Program-made: the position numbers and the translations under genes
Notes under the pieces: model-generated
What the model saw: the letters and a program-made list of their open reading frames with translations, nothing else
Databases searched by the model: none
What the model was told of the DNA's origin: nothing
Shown here: piece by piece, positions 15,762 through 24,612 of the stretch
How positions within the stretch are numbered: the first letter of the stretch is position 1
Layout of the letters: every line of letters begins with the position of its first letter
Assembly (NCBI RefSeq): GCF_900090295.1
Contig: NZ_LT607753.1
Span: 5,270,001 to 5,334,000 of the forward strand
DNA: 64,000 nt
Direction: 5' to 3'
DNA from: Micromonospora coxensis
GTDB taxonomy: Bacteria; Actinomycetota; Actinomycetes; Mycobacteriales; Micromonosporaceae

Positions 15762-18511
15762 GCGTCCTGGCGGTGGCGCGCAGGGTCCGCGCGTACGGGG
15801 GCCACTTCCTGCTGCTGATGGTGCTGACGCTGGTGACGGCGGTGCTGGTCACCGGGGTGCCCCGGCTGGCCGAGCGGCTGGCCGGCCAGGGACTGCGCGA
15901 GCAGCTGGCCGAGGTGCCGGGCCAGGGGCGGGACCTGCTCTACCGGCGGACGCCGGAGATCCAGCCGCCCGGCACCGCGGGCTGGACCGCCGCGCACCGG
16001 GGCCCGCTCGACGACCTGGCCGCCGGCATGCCCCCGGTGGTGCGCGACGTGATCGGCGAGCGGTGGTACGCGGCCGACACCGGCTTCGCCCGGCTGAAGG
16101 GCCCGGAACTCACCCGCGACAAGGGCCTGTTCGACCTGGCCCTGCGCACCACGACCGGGCTGGCGGAGGCGGCCACCCTGGTCGAGGGGCGCTGGGCGGG
16201 GCAGGGGACCCGCCGGGAGGCGGCGGTGGAGATCGCGCTCGCCGAGCCGGTGGCCCGCGCCCTCGGCGTCCGCGCCGGCAGCCGGCTGCGGGCGGCCCTG
16301 TACCGGCCGGACGGCAGCGAGTACGGCGCCGCCCCCGTGGTGGTGGTCGGTGTGTTCCGTCCCCGCGACCCGGCCGACGGCGTCTGGGACGGGTTGCCGT
16401 CCGCGCTGCGGCTGACCCCGCCGGTCGGTGACGGGCAGCCGTTCCAGCTCGTCGGGCTGACCGACGCGGTCGGCCTGGACGACCGGGCGGCGGACGGCTG
16501 GGCCGCCGGGGTCAGCTACCGGTACCGGGTCGACCCCGACCGGCTCGCCCCGGGGCGGCTCGACGCGCTGATCGCCGGCCTGTCCCAGGTGGACCGCGAG
16601 CGACCGGCCGAGCTGCACTTCTCCCAGGGCGTCGACATCCCGCTGCGGCAGTACGCGGACGCGCTCGCCGCCGCCCGGACCCTGCTCACCGTCATCGCCA
16701 CCGGGGTGCTCGCCACCCTCGCCGGGCTGACCGCGCTGGCGGCCGGGCTGGCGGTGCGCCGCCGCCGCGACGAGTACGTCCTGCTGCGCGCCCGGGGCGG
16801 TTCGGCGTTCGGGGTGGTGCGGCGGGGCCTGGCCGAGTCGGCACTGGTGGTGCCGGCCGCCGCCGGGGTGGGCTGGCTGCTCGGTGGTCTCCTCCCGACC
16901 GACCCGCTGGCCGGCGGCACGCCCGGCGCGGCGCTCCGGCTGGCCCTGGCCGCCGCGCTGCTGGCCACCGTGGCGCTGCCGGTGGCGGTGCTGGCCGCCC
17001 AGCGCGGCGGCGTGGGCGGGCGTCGCGACCTGCTCCGGCTGCGGGGCGGGGCGGGCCGGCTGACCGTCGAGGTCACCCTGGTCGGGCTGGCCGCGCTCGC
17101 CGCGTTCCTGCTGCGCCGGCGGGGCCTGACGCTCGGCGGACAGGTGGATCCGCTGCTGGTGTCGGTGCCGGTGCTGCTGGCGGTCGCCGCCGCGCTGCTG
17201 GCGCTGCGCGCGTACCCGTGGCCGTTGCGGCTGGCCAGCCGGCTGGCCGCCCGGGCGCGCGGGGCGGTGGCCTTCCTCGGCACCGCCCGCGCCGGCCGGG
17301 CCGGGGTGGCCGCGCCGTTGGTGGTGGTGGTGCTGGCGATCGCGACGGCGGCGTTCTGCGGGGTGGTGGCCGTCGGCATCTCCGACGGCCGGGACCGGGC
17401 GGTCACCCGGACGGTGCCGGCCGACGCGCTGGTCGCCGGTGACCGGTTCGCCCCGGACACCGCGGCGGCGCTGGCCGGGCTGCCCGGGGTCCGGGCGGTC
17501 ACCCCGGTGCTCGCCCAGCCGGGCCAGCGGCTGTACGCCGACGCCGACGGCCGCCCCGCCGGGGCGGGGGAGGCGTACGTGCTGCTGGTGGAGCCGGCCG
17601 GCTTCGCGGACGTGGCCCGCCGGTCGGGGCTCGACGTGGCGGTGCCGGGGACGCTGCGCGGCGACCGGGCGAGTGCGCTGCCGGCGCTGGTGTCGCCGGA
17701 CTTCGCCGCCGCGCTGGCCGAGGCGGAACTCGCCGACCGGGCCGGCCGGCGTCCCGGCTGGGTCGACGTGCAGGGCAACAAGCTGCCGTTCCGCCTCGCC
17801 GGCACGACCGCACGGTTCCCGCTGGTGCCGGCGGAGATCACCCGGTTCGTGGTGCTGCCCTGGCCGGACCTGCCCGCCGACGGGCCGTACCCGCTCGCCC
17901 CGACCGGTTTCCTGCTCGCCGCCGGTGACCGCCCGGTCGACCCGGCCGCCCTGGCCCGGGTCGCCGAGGAGGGCCAGACCCGCTACCAGACCGACGGGAC
18001 GGTGACCGGCGGCAAGCGCCCGCTGCCGCCGCGGGTGACGACGTGGGCGGCGGAGCGGGAACGGCTCGGCGGCAGCGGCGTCAACGGGCTGCTCGTCTTC
18101 GGCTTCGCCGTGGGCGCGGCCGGAGGCGCCCTGCTCGGGCTGCTCGCCCTGGCGTTCGCCGTGCTGGCCGGGGCCCGGGGCCGCGGTCAGGTGCTGTCCC
18201 GGCTGCGCACCATGGGGCTGTCCCGCCGGCAGTGGCAGGGCCTGCTGCTGATCGAGCTGGCCCCGCTGGTGGTGGTCTCGGTGCTGACCGGGGCGGTGGT
18301 CGGCGCCCTGCTGCCGGTGCTGCTCAATCCGGTGCTGGGGCTGTCCGCGTTCACCGGCGGGGTGCCGGTGACCGTCCGCTTCGAACCCGGCCTGGTCGCC
18401 GGGGTGCTCGGGCTGGCCGTGCTGGCCCTGGCCTTCGCCGTCGCGGTGGAGGCCGTGAACAACCGTCGGCTGCGCCTCGGCGAGGTGCTCCGGCTCGGAG
18501 AGGAGAGCTGA
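15758..18511 (+). CDS. Large FtsX-like ABC transporter permease (second of two)
   Basis: The product is 917 residues from the ATG at 15758, which overlaps the preceding stop. The architecture matches the neighbour: an N-terminal helix (GGHFLLLMVLTLVTAVLVTGV), a large extracytoplasmic domain, a central bundle (LLTVIATGVLATLAGLTALAAGLAV and others), a second soluble domain and three C-terminal segments ending VLGLAVLALAFAVAVEAVNNRRLRLGEVLRLGEES. The two permeases are paralogues and probably form a heterodimer powered by one or both downstream ATPases. One base separates its stop from the next start. Confidence 0.88.
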   Translation: MSVLAVARRVRAYGGHFLLLMVLTLVTAVLVTGVPRLAERLAGQGLREQLAEVPGQGRDLLYRRTPEIQPPGTAGWTAAHRGPLDDLAAGMPPVVRDVIGERWYAADTGFARLKGPELTRDKGLFDLALRTTTGLAEAATLVEGRWAGQGTRREAAVEIALAEPVARALGVRAGSRLRAALYRPDGSEYGAAPVVVVGVFRPRDPADGVWDGLPSALRLTPPVGDGQPFQLVGLTDAVGLDDRAADGWAAGVSYRYRVDPDRLAPGRLDALIAGLSQVDRERPAELHFSQGVDIPLRQYADALAAARTLLTVIATGVLATLAGLTALAAGLAVRRRRDEYVLLRARGGSAFGVVRRGLAESALVVPAAAGVGWLLGGLLPTDPLAGGTPGAALRLALAAALLATVALPVAVLAAQRGGVGGRRDLLRLRGGAGRLTVEVTLVGLAALAAFLLRRRGLTLGGQVDPLLVSVPVLLAVAAALLALRAYPWPLRLASRLAARARGAVAFLGTARAGRAGVAAPLVVVVLAIATAAFCGVVAVGISDGRDRAVTRTVPADALVAGDRFAPDTAAALAGLPGVRAVTPVLAQPGQRLYADADGRPAGAGEAYVLLVEPAGFADVARRSGLDVAVPGTLRGDRASALPALVSPDFAAALAEAELADRAGRRPGWVDVQGNKLPFRLAGTTARFPLVPAEITRFVVLPWPDLPADGPYPLAPTGFLLAAGDRPVDPAALARVAEEGQTRYQTDGTVTGGKRPLPPRVTTWAAERERLGGSGVNGLLVFGFAVGAAGGALLGLLALAFAVLAGARGRGQVLSRLRTMGLSRRQWQGLLLIELAPLVVVSVLTGAVVGALLPVLLNPVLGLSAFTGGVPVTVRFEPGLVAGVLGLAVLALAFAVAVEAVNNRRLRLGEVLRLGEES

Positions 18512-18512
18512 G

Positions 18513-19511
18513 ATGACCGCTACCGCCGAGAGCACCGCCGTACCGGACCTGGCCGAGTTGCAGCGGCGGGCCGCGCACCGCGCGGCCGAGCGGGCCGGCG
18601 GGCGGGACCGCCTGCGCGGGCACATCGTCTGCGACGGGCTGGTCCGCATCTTCAAGACCGAGGGCGTCGAGGTGGTCGCCCTGCAGGGGCTGGACCTGGT
18701 CATCGACCGGGGTGAGCTGGTGGCGATCGTCGGCGCGTCCGGCTCGGGCAAGTCGACGCTGCTCAACATCCTCTCCGGGCTGGACACCCCGACCGCCGGG
18801 ATCGCCCGGGTCGCCGACTACGACCTGCTCGCGCTGTCGAACCGGCGGCGGTTGAGCTACCGGCGGGACGTGGTCGGCTTCGTCTGGCAGCAGACCGGCC
18901 GGAACCTGCTGCCGTACCTGACCGCGCGGGAGAACGTCGAGCTGCCGATGCGGCTGGCCGGGCGTTCCGGGGGCCGACGGGCCCGGCGGGCGCGGGCGCA
19001 GGAGCTGCTGGAGCTGGTGGGCGTCGGCCACTGCGCCGACCGCCGGCCGGGCCAGCTCAGCGGCGGCGAGCAGCAGCGCTGCGCGGTCGCCGTGGCGGTG
19101 GCGAACGACCCGGAGGTGCTCTTCGCCGACGAGCCGACCGGCGAGCTGGACGAGGCCACCGGCGCGGAGGTCTTCGCGGCGCTGCGCACCATCAACGCCG
19201 AGCTGGGCGTGACGATCGTGGTGGTCACCCACGACCAGGCCGTGGCCACCCAGGTCCGCCGGACCGTCGCGATCCGCGACGGCCGGACCTCCTCCGAGGT
19301 ACGCCGCACGGCACGGGTCACCGCCGACGGCAGCACCGAGCTGGTCAGCGAGGAGTACGCCGTGCTGGACCGCTCCGGCCGGATGCAGCTGCCGGCGCCC
19401 TTCGTGGACGCCCTGTCGCTGCGTGACCGGGTCCGCCTGAACCTCGAACCGGACCACGTCCAGGTCCGTCCCGGCGACGTGGCCGCCGGCACCGAACGGA
19501 GTGACGCATGA
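18513..19511 (+). CDS. ABC transporter ATP-binding protein (long form) of the FtsX-type system
   Basis: The 332-residue ATPase has Walker A GASGSGKST, Q-loop VWQQTGRNLLPYL, signature LSGGEQQR, Walker B VLFADEPTGELDE and switch VVVTHDQ. These are characteristic of the MacB/LolD branch that partners FtsX-like permeases. It has a 35-residue N-terminal extension before the core and about 75 residues after it (VRRTARVTADGSTELVSEEYAVLDRSGRMQLP...), which resembles an AbrB-like or regulatory tail. It begins 2 bp after the second permease. Confidence 0.93.
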   Translation: MTATAESTAVPDLAELQRRAAHRAAERAGGRDRLRGHIVCDGLVRIFKTEGVEVVALQGLDLVIDRGELVAIVGASGSGKSTLLNILSGLDTPTAGIARVADYDLLALSNRRRLSYRRDVVGFVWQQTGRNLLPYLTARENVELPMRLAGRSGGRRARRARAQELLELVGVGHCADRRPGQLSGGEQQRCAVAVAVANDPEVLFADEPTGELDEATGAEVFAALRTINAELGVTIVVVTHDQAVATQVRRTVAIRDGRTSSEVRRTARVTADGSTELVSEEYAVLDRSGRMQLPAPFVDALSLRDRVRLNLEPDHVQVRPGDVAAGTERSDA

Positions 19512-20227
19512 GCGAGCAGGTTTCCACCCTCGGGGTCGGCGACGCGGTCGCCGACGAGGTCGTCCGGGTCGAGGGGGTGAGCCGGACCTTCGGCCGGGGA
19601 GCACACGCCGTGCACGCCGTGCGGGACGTCTCGTTCCGGGCCGGGCGGAGCGAGCTGGTGGCGGTGCGGGGCCGCTCGGGCGCCGGCAAGACCACCCTGC
19701 TCAACCTGGTCGGCGGGCTGGACCGGCCGGACAGCGGCCGGGTGCACGTGGCCGGGCACGACGTGACCGCCGCCGGGGAGGCGGAGCTGCTGCGGCTGCG
19801 CCGGGGCACGGTCGGGTTCGTGTTCCAGACCTTCGGGCTGGTGCCGATCCTCTCCGCGGCGGAGAACGTGGGGGTGCCGCTGCGGCTGGCCCGGGTGCCG
19901 GCGGCGCAGCGGGAGGAGCGGGTGGCGGTGCTGCTGGAGTTGGTGGGGCTGGGTGGGCACGCGGCGCAGCGGCCGTACGAGCTGTCCGGTGGGCAGCAGC
20001 AGCGGGTGGCGGTGGCCCGGGCGCTGGCCAACGAGCCGGACCTGCTGATCGCCGACGAGCCGACCGGCCAGCTCGACTCGGAGACCGGCCGGTCGATCAT
20101 GGACCTGCTGCGCGCCGTGGTGCACGCCCGGGGGATGACCGCGCTGGTCGCCACGCACGATCCCGCCCTGATCGAGCTGGCCGACCGCACCCTCACCCTG
20201 CGCGACGGCCACCTCGTCGACGACTGA
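19508..20227 (+). CDS. ABC transporter ATP-binding protein (short form) of the FtsX-type system
   Basis: The 239-residue LolD/MacB-type ATPase has Walker A GRSGAGKTT, FVFQTFGLVPILSAAENV, signature LSGGQQQR, Walker B LLIADEPTGQLDSE and switch LVATHDP. It overlaps the previous ATPase stop by ATGA. With two permeases and two ATPases in one run of overlapping genes, the complex is either a hetero-tetramer or two exporters sharing a transcript. Confidence 0.93.
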   Translation: MSEQVSTLGVGDAVADEVVRVEGVSRTFGRGAHAVHAVRDVSFRAGRSELVAVRGRSGAGKTTLLNLVGGLDRPDSGRVHVAGHDVTAAGEAELLRLRRGTVGFVFQTFGLVPILSAAENVGVPLRLARVPAAQREERVAVLLELVGLGGHAAQRPYELSGGQQQRVAVARALANEPDLLIADEPTGQLDSETGRSIMDLLRAVVHARGMTALVATHDPALIELADRTLTLRDGHLVDD

Positions 20228-20233
20228 CGTCCG

Positions 20234-20686
20234 TCAGAGCGGGAGCTTCATGCCCTCGTGGCTGGCGACGAAGCCCAGGGTGCGGTAGAAGCGGTGGGCG
20301 TCGTCACGGGACTTGTCGGTGGTGAGCTGCACGAGCGCGCAGCCCCGCTGCCGGGCCTGGTCGATCGCCCACCGCATCATCAGCCGGCCCAGCCCCTGCC
20401 CGCGCAGGTCGGAGCGGACCCGCACCGACTCGATCAGGGCCCGCTCGGCGCCGTGCCGGCCCAGCCCCGGGATGTAGGTGAGCTGCATGCAGCCGACCAC
20501 CTCGCCGCCCCGGTCGGCGACGACCTGCTGGTTGCGCGGGTCGGCGGTGATGTCGGCGAACGCCCGCTCGTACGCCTCGTCCACCTCGGCGACGTCCCGG
20601 GCCTTGCCGAGCACATCGTCGGCGAGCAGGGCGACGAGGGTGGGCAGGTCCGCCCGGACCGCCTCCCGGAAGATCACGTCGGTCAT
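20234..20686 (-). CDS. GNAT family N-acetyltransferase
   Basis: The product is 150 residues, starting at ATG 20686 (MTDVIFREAVRADLPTLVALL). The GNAT fold is clear: VGCMQLTYIPGL for the central strand, the acetyl-CoA loop VRSDLRGQGLGRLMM, and the C-terminal DDAHRFYRTLGFVASHEGMKL. Such proteins resemble streptothricin- or amino-acid-acetylating enzymes, but the substrate is not inferable. It ends 6 bp from the convergent ABC ATPase gene. Confidence 0.88.
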   Translation of the reverse strand: MTDVIFREAVRADLPTLVALLADDVLGKARDVAEVDEAYERAFADITADPRNQQVVADRGGEVVGCMQLTYIPGLGRHGAERALIESVRVRSDLRGQGLGRLMMRWAIDQARQRGCALVQLTTDKSRDDAHRFYRTLGFVASHEGMKLPL

Positions 20687-20759
20687 GGCCGCAGCCTGCC
20701 ACAACGACACCGACCGATGTGCGCGCCGGGGTTGCCCGCAGCGGGCAGCATGGTGCGGC

Positions 20760-21452
20760 ATGGAGCTCCTGCTGTTGCCGTTCCGCTGGGTCTACCGCGG
20801 GTTGGTCTGGTTCGCGAACTCGCCGGGCACCCTGATCGCCTCGTACCTGCTGATGATCGTGGTGGCGGGCGTGATCTACGGCCAGGTGGAGAACCGCAGC
20901 GCCGCCGACGCGGTCTGGTGGGCGGTGGTCACCGCGTCCACCGTCGGCTACGGCGACATCTCCCCGACCACCTGGCAGGGGCGTACCCTCGCCGCGCTGC
21001 TCATCTCCACCATGGTGCTGCTGGTCATCCCCCTGATCACCGCGCACTTCGCCAGCCGGCTCATCGTCGACGACGACGCGTTCGAGCACGACGAGCAGGA
21101 GGAGCTCAAGCGCGACGTGCGCCGGATGCGGGCGCTGCTGGAGGAGTTGGCCGCCCGGCAGGGCATCGAGCTGCCGAACTCGAACCGCTGCGGCCCGCCG
21201 AGCCGATCAGGCCGGTCTGGGAGCGGTCCAGGAGGCGGCGCCCACCGCAGTGGTGACCCTCGTCAACCCCGCTCCAGCCCGGTCCGCAGCGCCCACCACC
21301 GGCGGACGCTCTGCGGTGCGAGCGATCCGCACCGCGCCCGTCGGGCACCGGTCCGCCGGCCCGGCCATCCTGCCCCGGTCAGCGGGCCGGGCAACGCAGC
21401 CCTTCCCGGGGCACCGTCAGCGAGATCAGGTACGCGTCCACCGCGTCGGTGA
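20760..21452 (+). CDS. Two-helix potassium channel protein, C-terminus probably frameshifted
   Basis: A short N-terminal amphipathic part is followed by membrane segment LIASYLLMIVVAGVIYG, a pore helix with the selectivity filter TASTVGYGDISP, a second segment (TLAALLISTMVLLVIPLITAHF), and a charged coiled-coil tail (DEQEELKRDVRRMRALLEELAARQGIELPNS). This is the KcsA-like Kir/MthK pore layout. After residue 141 the frame reads low-quality protein to 21452, running into the gene on the other strand. A -1 shift near 21182 instead gives EPLRPAEPIRPVWERSRRRR and a stop at 21256, with much better third-position G/C. I think the true end is 21256 and one base is missing here. Confidence 0.8.
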   Translation: MELLLLPFRWVYRGLVWFANSPGTLIASYLLMIVVAGVIYGQVENRSAADAVWWAVVTASTVGYGDISPTTWQGRTLAALLISTMVLLVIPLITAHFASRLIVDDDAFEHDEQEELKRDVRRMRALLEELAARQGIELPNSNRCGPPSRSGRSGSGPGGGAHRSGDPRQPRSSPVRSAHHRRTLCGASDPHRARRAPVRRPGHPAPVSGPGNAALPGAPSARSGTRPPRR

Positions 21453-22956
21453 CGCAGGCCGTCTGCGGGTAGGCGGTGTGCCCCTCGCCCTCCCAGGTCA
21501 GCACCCGGCCCACCCCCAGCATGGCGGCCAGCTTCGCGGTCTGCTCGTACGGGGTGGCCGGGTCGCCGGTGGTGCCGACCACCACGATCGGCGGGGCGCC
21601 CTCGGCCCGGCCGGTCGGGTACGGGTCCCGCCCGCCCGGCCACTCCACGCAGCCGAGCATCCCCACCGCCAGGGACGGGCCGAAGAGCGGGTACCTGTCC
21701 CGCCACTGCGACTGGAGTTCCCGGATCCGGGCGATGCTCGGCTTCTCCGTCTCGTCGGCGCAGTTGACGGCGAGGTTGGCGTCGAACAGGTTGGAGTAGT
21801 TGCCCGCCTCGTCCCGGCCCGCGTACGCGTCGGCCAGGTCGAACACCCCGCTCGGGTCGCCGCCCTCCAGCTCGTCCACCGCCCGGGCCAGCTCCTCCCA
21901 GCCCGACTCGGTGTACAGCGACGAGATGACCGCGTAGAAGACCCAGCCCGAGGTGGCCTCCCGCCCGTCGGCGGCACGTACCGGGGAGACCCGCGCCTTG
22001 TCGATCGCCGTGGTCACCGCGGCCCGGGCGTCCGGGGCGATCGGGCAGCGCCCGGCGTTGGCCGCGCACCACCGGGTGAAGTTGCCGAACGCCCGCTCGA
22101 AGCCCTTGGCCTGGCTCTCCGAGCCGGCGATCAGCTGCTGGCGCGGGTCGACCGCACCGTCGAGCACCATGGCCCGCACGTTGCGCGGGTAGAGCTGGGC
22201 GTACGTGGCGCCGAGCAGGGTGCCGTAGGAGTAGCCGAGGTAGGTCAGCTTCTCGTCGCCCACCGCCGCGCGCACCGCGTCCACGTCCCGGGCGGCCTGC
22301 TCCGTGCCGTAGAGGGGGAGCTGGTCGCCGTACTTGTCGCCGCAGCCGCGCCCGACCCGCTGGTTGAGCGTGCGGTAGGCGTCGAACGACTCCTGGCTGC
22401 GCGGGTCGGGGTCGGCACCGAAACTGGCGTCCAGGTCGGCGTCGGAGATGCACTTGACCGGGCTGGACCGGGACACCCCGCGCGGGTCGAAACCGACGAT
22501 GTCGAAGCGGTCGGTGATCGACGCCGGCAACCCGCCGAAGGCCTGGCCGAAGGAGAGGTAGACCGCGGTGTCCACCCCGGACCCGCCCGGCCCGCCGGGG
22601 TTGATCACCAGCGAGCCGATCCGGTCCCGCTGCTTCGACGAGCGGGCCCGCAGCAACGCGATCTCGAAGGTCTCCCCGGCGCCCGGCCCGGCGGTCGCCC
22701 CGGCCCCGGCGCCCCAGTTGCGCGGCACGGCGATCTTCGCGCAGTCGTACCGCATGCCGGGCGCGCCGCGACCGACCAGCTCCTCCGCGACCTCCGGGCA
22801 GGCCCGCCAGGTCGGCGCGGTGCCCGGCGCCGCCGCCTTCTCGGCGCTGCCCGGCACGAACGCCGGCAGCGTGCAGCCGGCGGCGAGCAGCGCGCCCGAG
22901 ACGAGTCCGGCCAGGGTGAGCCGGACCCGGCGGATCCGGTGGGATGTGCGGGTCAC
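21379..22956 (-). CDS. Secreted alpha/beta-hydrolase lipoprotein (Tap/SlpD-type tripeptidyl aminopeptidase)
   Basis: The 525-residue exported lipoprotein has an N-terminal signal with lipobox LLAAGC. It has the family block SLVINPGGPGGSG (oxyanion region), DIVGFDPRGVSRSSPV, the nucleophile elbow GYSYGTLLG, and a C-terminal TAP-like domain carrying TGDPATPYEQ (Asp) and EGEGHTAYP (His). Streptomyces relatives remove tripeptides from protein N-termini outside the cell. The GTG at 22956 is preceded by GGAGG at ideal spacing. A TAGCCT hexamer overlaps the ligC end upstream. Its 3' end lies 74 bp inside the uncorrected channel frame. Confidence 0.9.
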   Translation of the reverse strand: MTRTSHRIRRVRLTLAGLVSGALLAAGCTLPAFVPGSAEKAAAPGTAPTWRACPEVAEELVGRGAPGMRYDCAKIAVPRNWGAGAGATAGPGAGETFEIALLRARSSKQRDRIGSLVINPGGPGGSGVDTAVYLSFGQAFGGLPASITDRFDIVGFDPRGVSRSSPVKCISDADLDASFGADPDPRSQESFDAYRTLNQRVGRGCGDKYGDQLPLYGTEQAARDVDAVRAAVGDEKLTYLGYSYGTLLGATYAQLYPRNVRAMVLDGAVDPRQQLIAGSESQAKGFERAFGNFTRWCAANAGRCPIAPDARAAVTTAIDKARVSPVRAADGREATSGWVFYAVISSLYTESGWEELARAVDELEGGDPSGVFDLADAYAGRDEAGNYSNLFDANLAVNCADETEKPSIARIRELQSQWRDRYPLFGPSLAVGMLGCVEWPGGRDPYPTGRAEGAPPIVVVGTTGDPATPYEQTAKLAAMLGVGRVLTWEGEGHTAYPQTACVTDAVDAYLISLTVPREGLRCPAR

Positions 22957-22989
22957 CAGCGAGCCTCCGTGATCGTTTTCCGGCCCAGG

Positions 22990-24105
22990 CTACGCCGGAC
23001 CGGTCGCCGCCGGCTCGACGGTCGCCGCCGGGTCACCCCGCAGCACCTGGTCCACGTCGAAGCGGACCGGACGGTCGAGCTGGTCGTAGCGGCAGGACCG
23101 GGGATCACGGTCGGGCCGCCAGCGGACGAACCGGGCGGTGTGCCGGAACCGGTCGCCCTCCATCGCGTCGTACGCCACCTCGACCACCAGTTCGGGACGC
23201 AGCGGCTCCCACTCCAGGTTCTTGGTGCCCGTCCACCGGCTCACCCCGCCGGGGATGCGCTGGCCGCGCTCGTGGTCGCCGTGCACCCACGGGTGGTCGC
23301 CGTCGACGTCCCGGTAGGGGGCCAGCTCCTCCAGCAGCTCCTGGCGGCGGGCCATGGTGAACGACGCGCTCACCCCCACGTGGTGCAGCACCCCGTCGTC
23401 GTCGTGGAGGCCGAGCAGCAGGGAGCCGACCACCGGCCCCGACTTGTGCCACCGGAAGCCGGCCACCACCACGTCGGCGGTGCGGGCGTGCTTGACCTTG
23501 GACATCAGCCGCTTGCCCGGCTCGTACGGCAGGTCGGCCGGCTTGACGATCAACCCGTCCAGCCCGGCGCCCTCGAACACCTCGAACCAGCGGCGGGCCG
23601 TCTCGGGATCGGTGGTGACCTGGGTGACGTGCACCGGCGGACGAACCCCGGCCAGCGCCGCCGCCAACCGGGCCCGACGCTGCGGATAGGGCGCGCCGGT
23701 CAGCAGCTCGTCGTCGAGGGCGAGCAGGTCGAAGGCGACGAAGTCGGCGGGGGTCGTCTCGGCGAGCAGCTTCACCCGGGAGGCGGCCGGGTGGATGCGC
23801 TGGGCGAGCAGTTCGAAGTCGAGCCGGGGCTGCCCGCCCGGGCCGTCCCGGCGGATCACGATCAGCTCGCCGTCGACCGCGCAGCGCGCGGGCAACTGCC
23901 GGCGGGCCTGCTCGACCACCTCGGGGAAGTAGCGGGTCATCGACTTGCCGCCCCGGCTGGCCAGCTCGACCTCGTCGCCGTCGCGGAACACGATGCACCG
24001 GAAGCCGTCCCACTTCGGCTCGTACGTCAGGCCGGGATCGGTGGGCAACCGGGCCACGCTCTTCGCCAGCATCGGTTCGACCGGCGGATTGATCGGCAGG
24101 TCCAC
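22990..24105 (-). CDS. ligC: ATP-dependent DNA ligase, LigC type
   Basis: The 371-residue ligase has the adenylation motif EPKWDGFR (lysine near residue 31), RGGKSMTRYFPE, DGELIV, GLDGLIVKP and SKVKHARTADVVVAGFRW. An OB-fold C-terminus contains TMARRQELLEEL and LVVEVAYDAMEGDRFRH. This is the short LigC form, with no polymerase or phosphoesterase domain. In mycobacteria LigC has been linked to excision repair as well as backup end joining. It starts at a GTG (24105) with no clear ribosome site. The LigD-type polymerase at 10651 is its likely functional companion. Confidence 0.92.
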   Translation of the reverse strand: MDLPINPPVEPMLAKSVARLPTDPGLTYEPKWDGFRCIVFRDGDEVELASRGGKSMTRYFPEVVEQARRQLPARCAVDGELIVIRRDGPGGQPRLDFELLAQRIHPAASRVKLLAETTPADFVAFDLLALDDELLTGAPYPQRRARLAAALAGVRPPVHVTQVTTDPETARRWFEVFEGAGLDGLIVKPADLPYEPGKRLMSKVKHARTADVVVAGFRWHKSGPVVGSLLLGLHDDDGVLHHVGVSASFTMARRQELLEELAPYRDVDGDHPWVHGDHERGQRIPGGVSRWTGTKNLEWEPLRPELVVEVAYDAMEGDRFRHTARFVRWRPDRDPRSCRYDQLDRPVRFDVDQVLRGDPAATVEPAATGPA

Positions 24106-24229
24106 GGCGACCAGTCAACCAGACGGCACCGACAGTCGTGAGGCAGATCACCGTCGGCAGTGGTACGGCGTGTCCGGGGTCGGTCCCGTTCGTCCCTGCC
24201 GTACGGATGGTGTCCGCGCAGCTCGGAGC

Positions 24230-24235
24230 TAGCGT
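24230..24235 (+). promoter_or_regulatory. -10 hexamer TAGCGT for a leaderless small gene
   Basis: It lies 6 bp upstream of the GTG at 24242, where no Shine-Dalgarno sequence is visible. Confidence 0.45.
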
Positions 24236-24241
24236 CGCCGG

Positions 24242-24451
24242 GTGAGGTTGGTGTGCTGCTGCTGCGGGCGCTACCAGGTCACCGTGGAGCTGGTCCGGGG
24301 CCGGCACCGGTACCGCCTGACCCACCGCTATCCGGCCCGTTTCGGCGGCGGCAAGAACGTCCTCGGTGAGGTGGGCACCGTGGTCGAGTTGGAGGAGCTG
24401 CTGCGCCGGCGTACCCCGCTCGGCCTGGCCGACCTGCGCGAGGCCGCCTGA
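24242..24451 (+). CDS. Small hypothetical protein
   Basis: The product is 69 residues from GTG 24242. It has an N-terminal CCCC cluster (MRLVCCCCGRYQVTVELVRGRHRYRLTHRYPARFGGG) and a C-terminal LGEVGTVVELEELLRRRTPLGLADLREAA. I do not recognise it. Third codon positions are almost all G or C, which supports a real gene. It is divergent from ligC, with an upstream -10-like hexamer in the leaderless position. The Cys run could bind metal, but only the first four residues of the motif are suggestive. Confidence 0.6.
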   Translation: MRLVCCCCGRYQVTVELVRGRHRYRLTHRYPARFGGGKNVLGEVGTVVELEELLRRRTPLGLADLREAA

Positions 24452-24571
24452 TCCCGACGCCGGTCGGATGGTGGACGCCCCCCGTCTCGCGCGACCACGT
24501 GGACCCGTCCCGTGCTGTTCCTGCTGGCCCCGGCGCGCGCCCGGCCCGGCGCTCGACCGTCGCCCTGGGTG

Positions 24572-24606
24572 GGGTGCCGGAGCGCGCGGGGCGCGCTCCG
24601 GCACCC
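24572..24606. terminator. 16-bp hairpin, bidirectional terminator
   Basis: Perfect 16-bp arms (GGGTGCCGGAGCGCGC and complement) surround a GGG loop. It lies between the plus gene ending at 24451 and the minus-strand protease stop at 24613. Confidence 0.7.
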
Positions 24607-24612
24607 GCGCCG

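Noticed and set aside
14951..18787. 1278-residue minus-strand frame opposite the FtsX permeases
   Set aside because: No domain, repetitive composition and fully antisense to motif-bearing genes.
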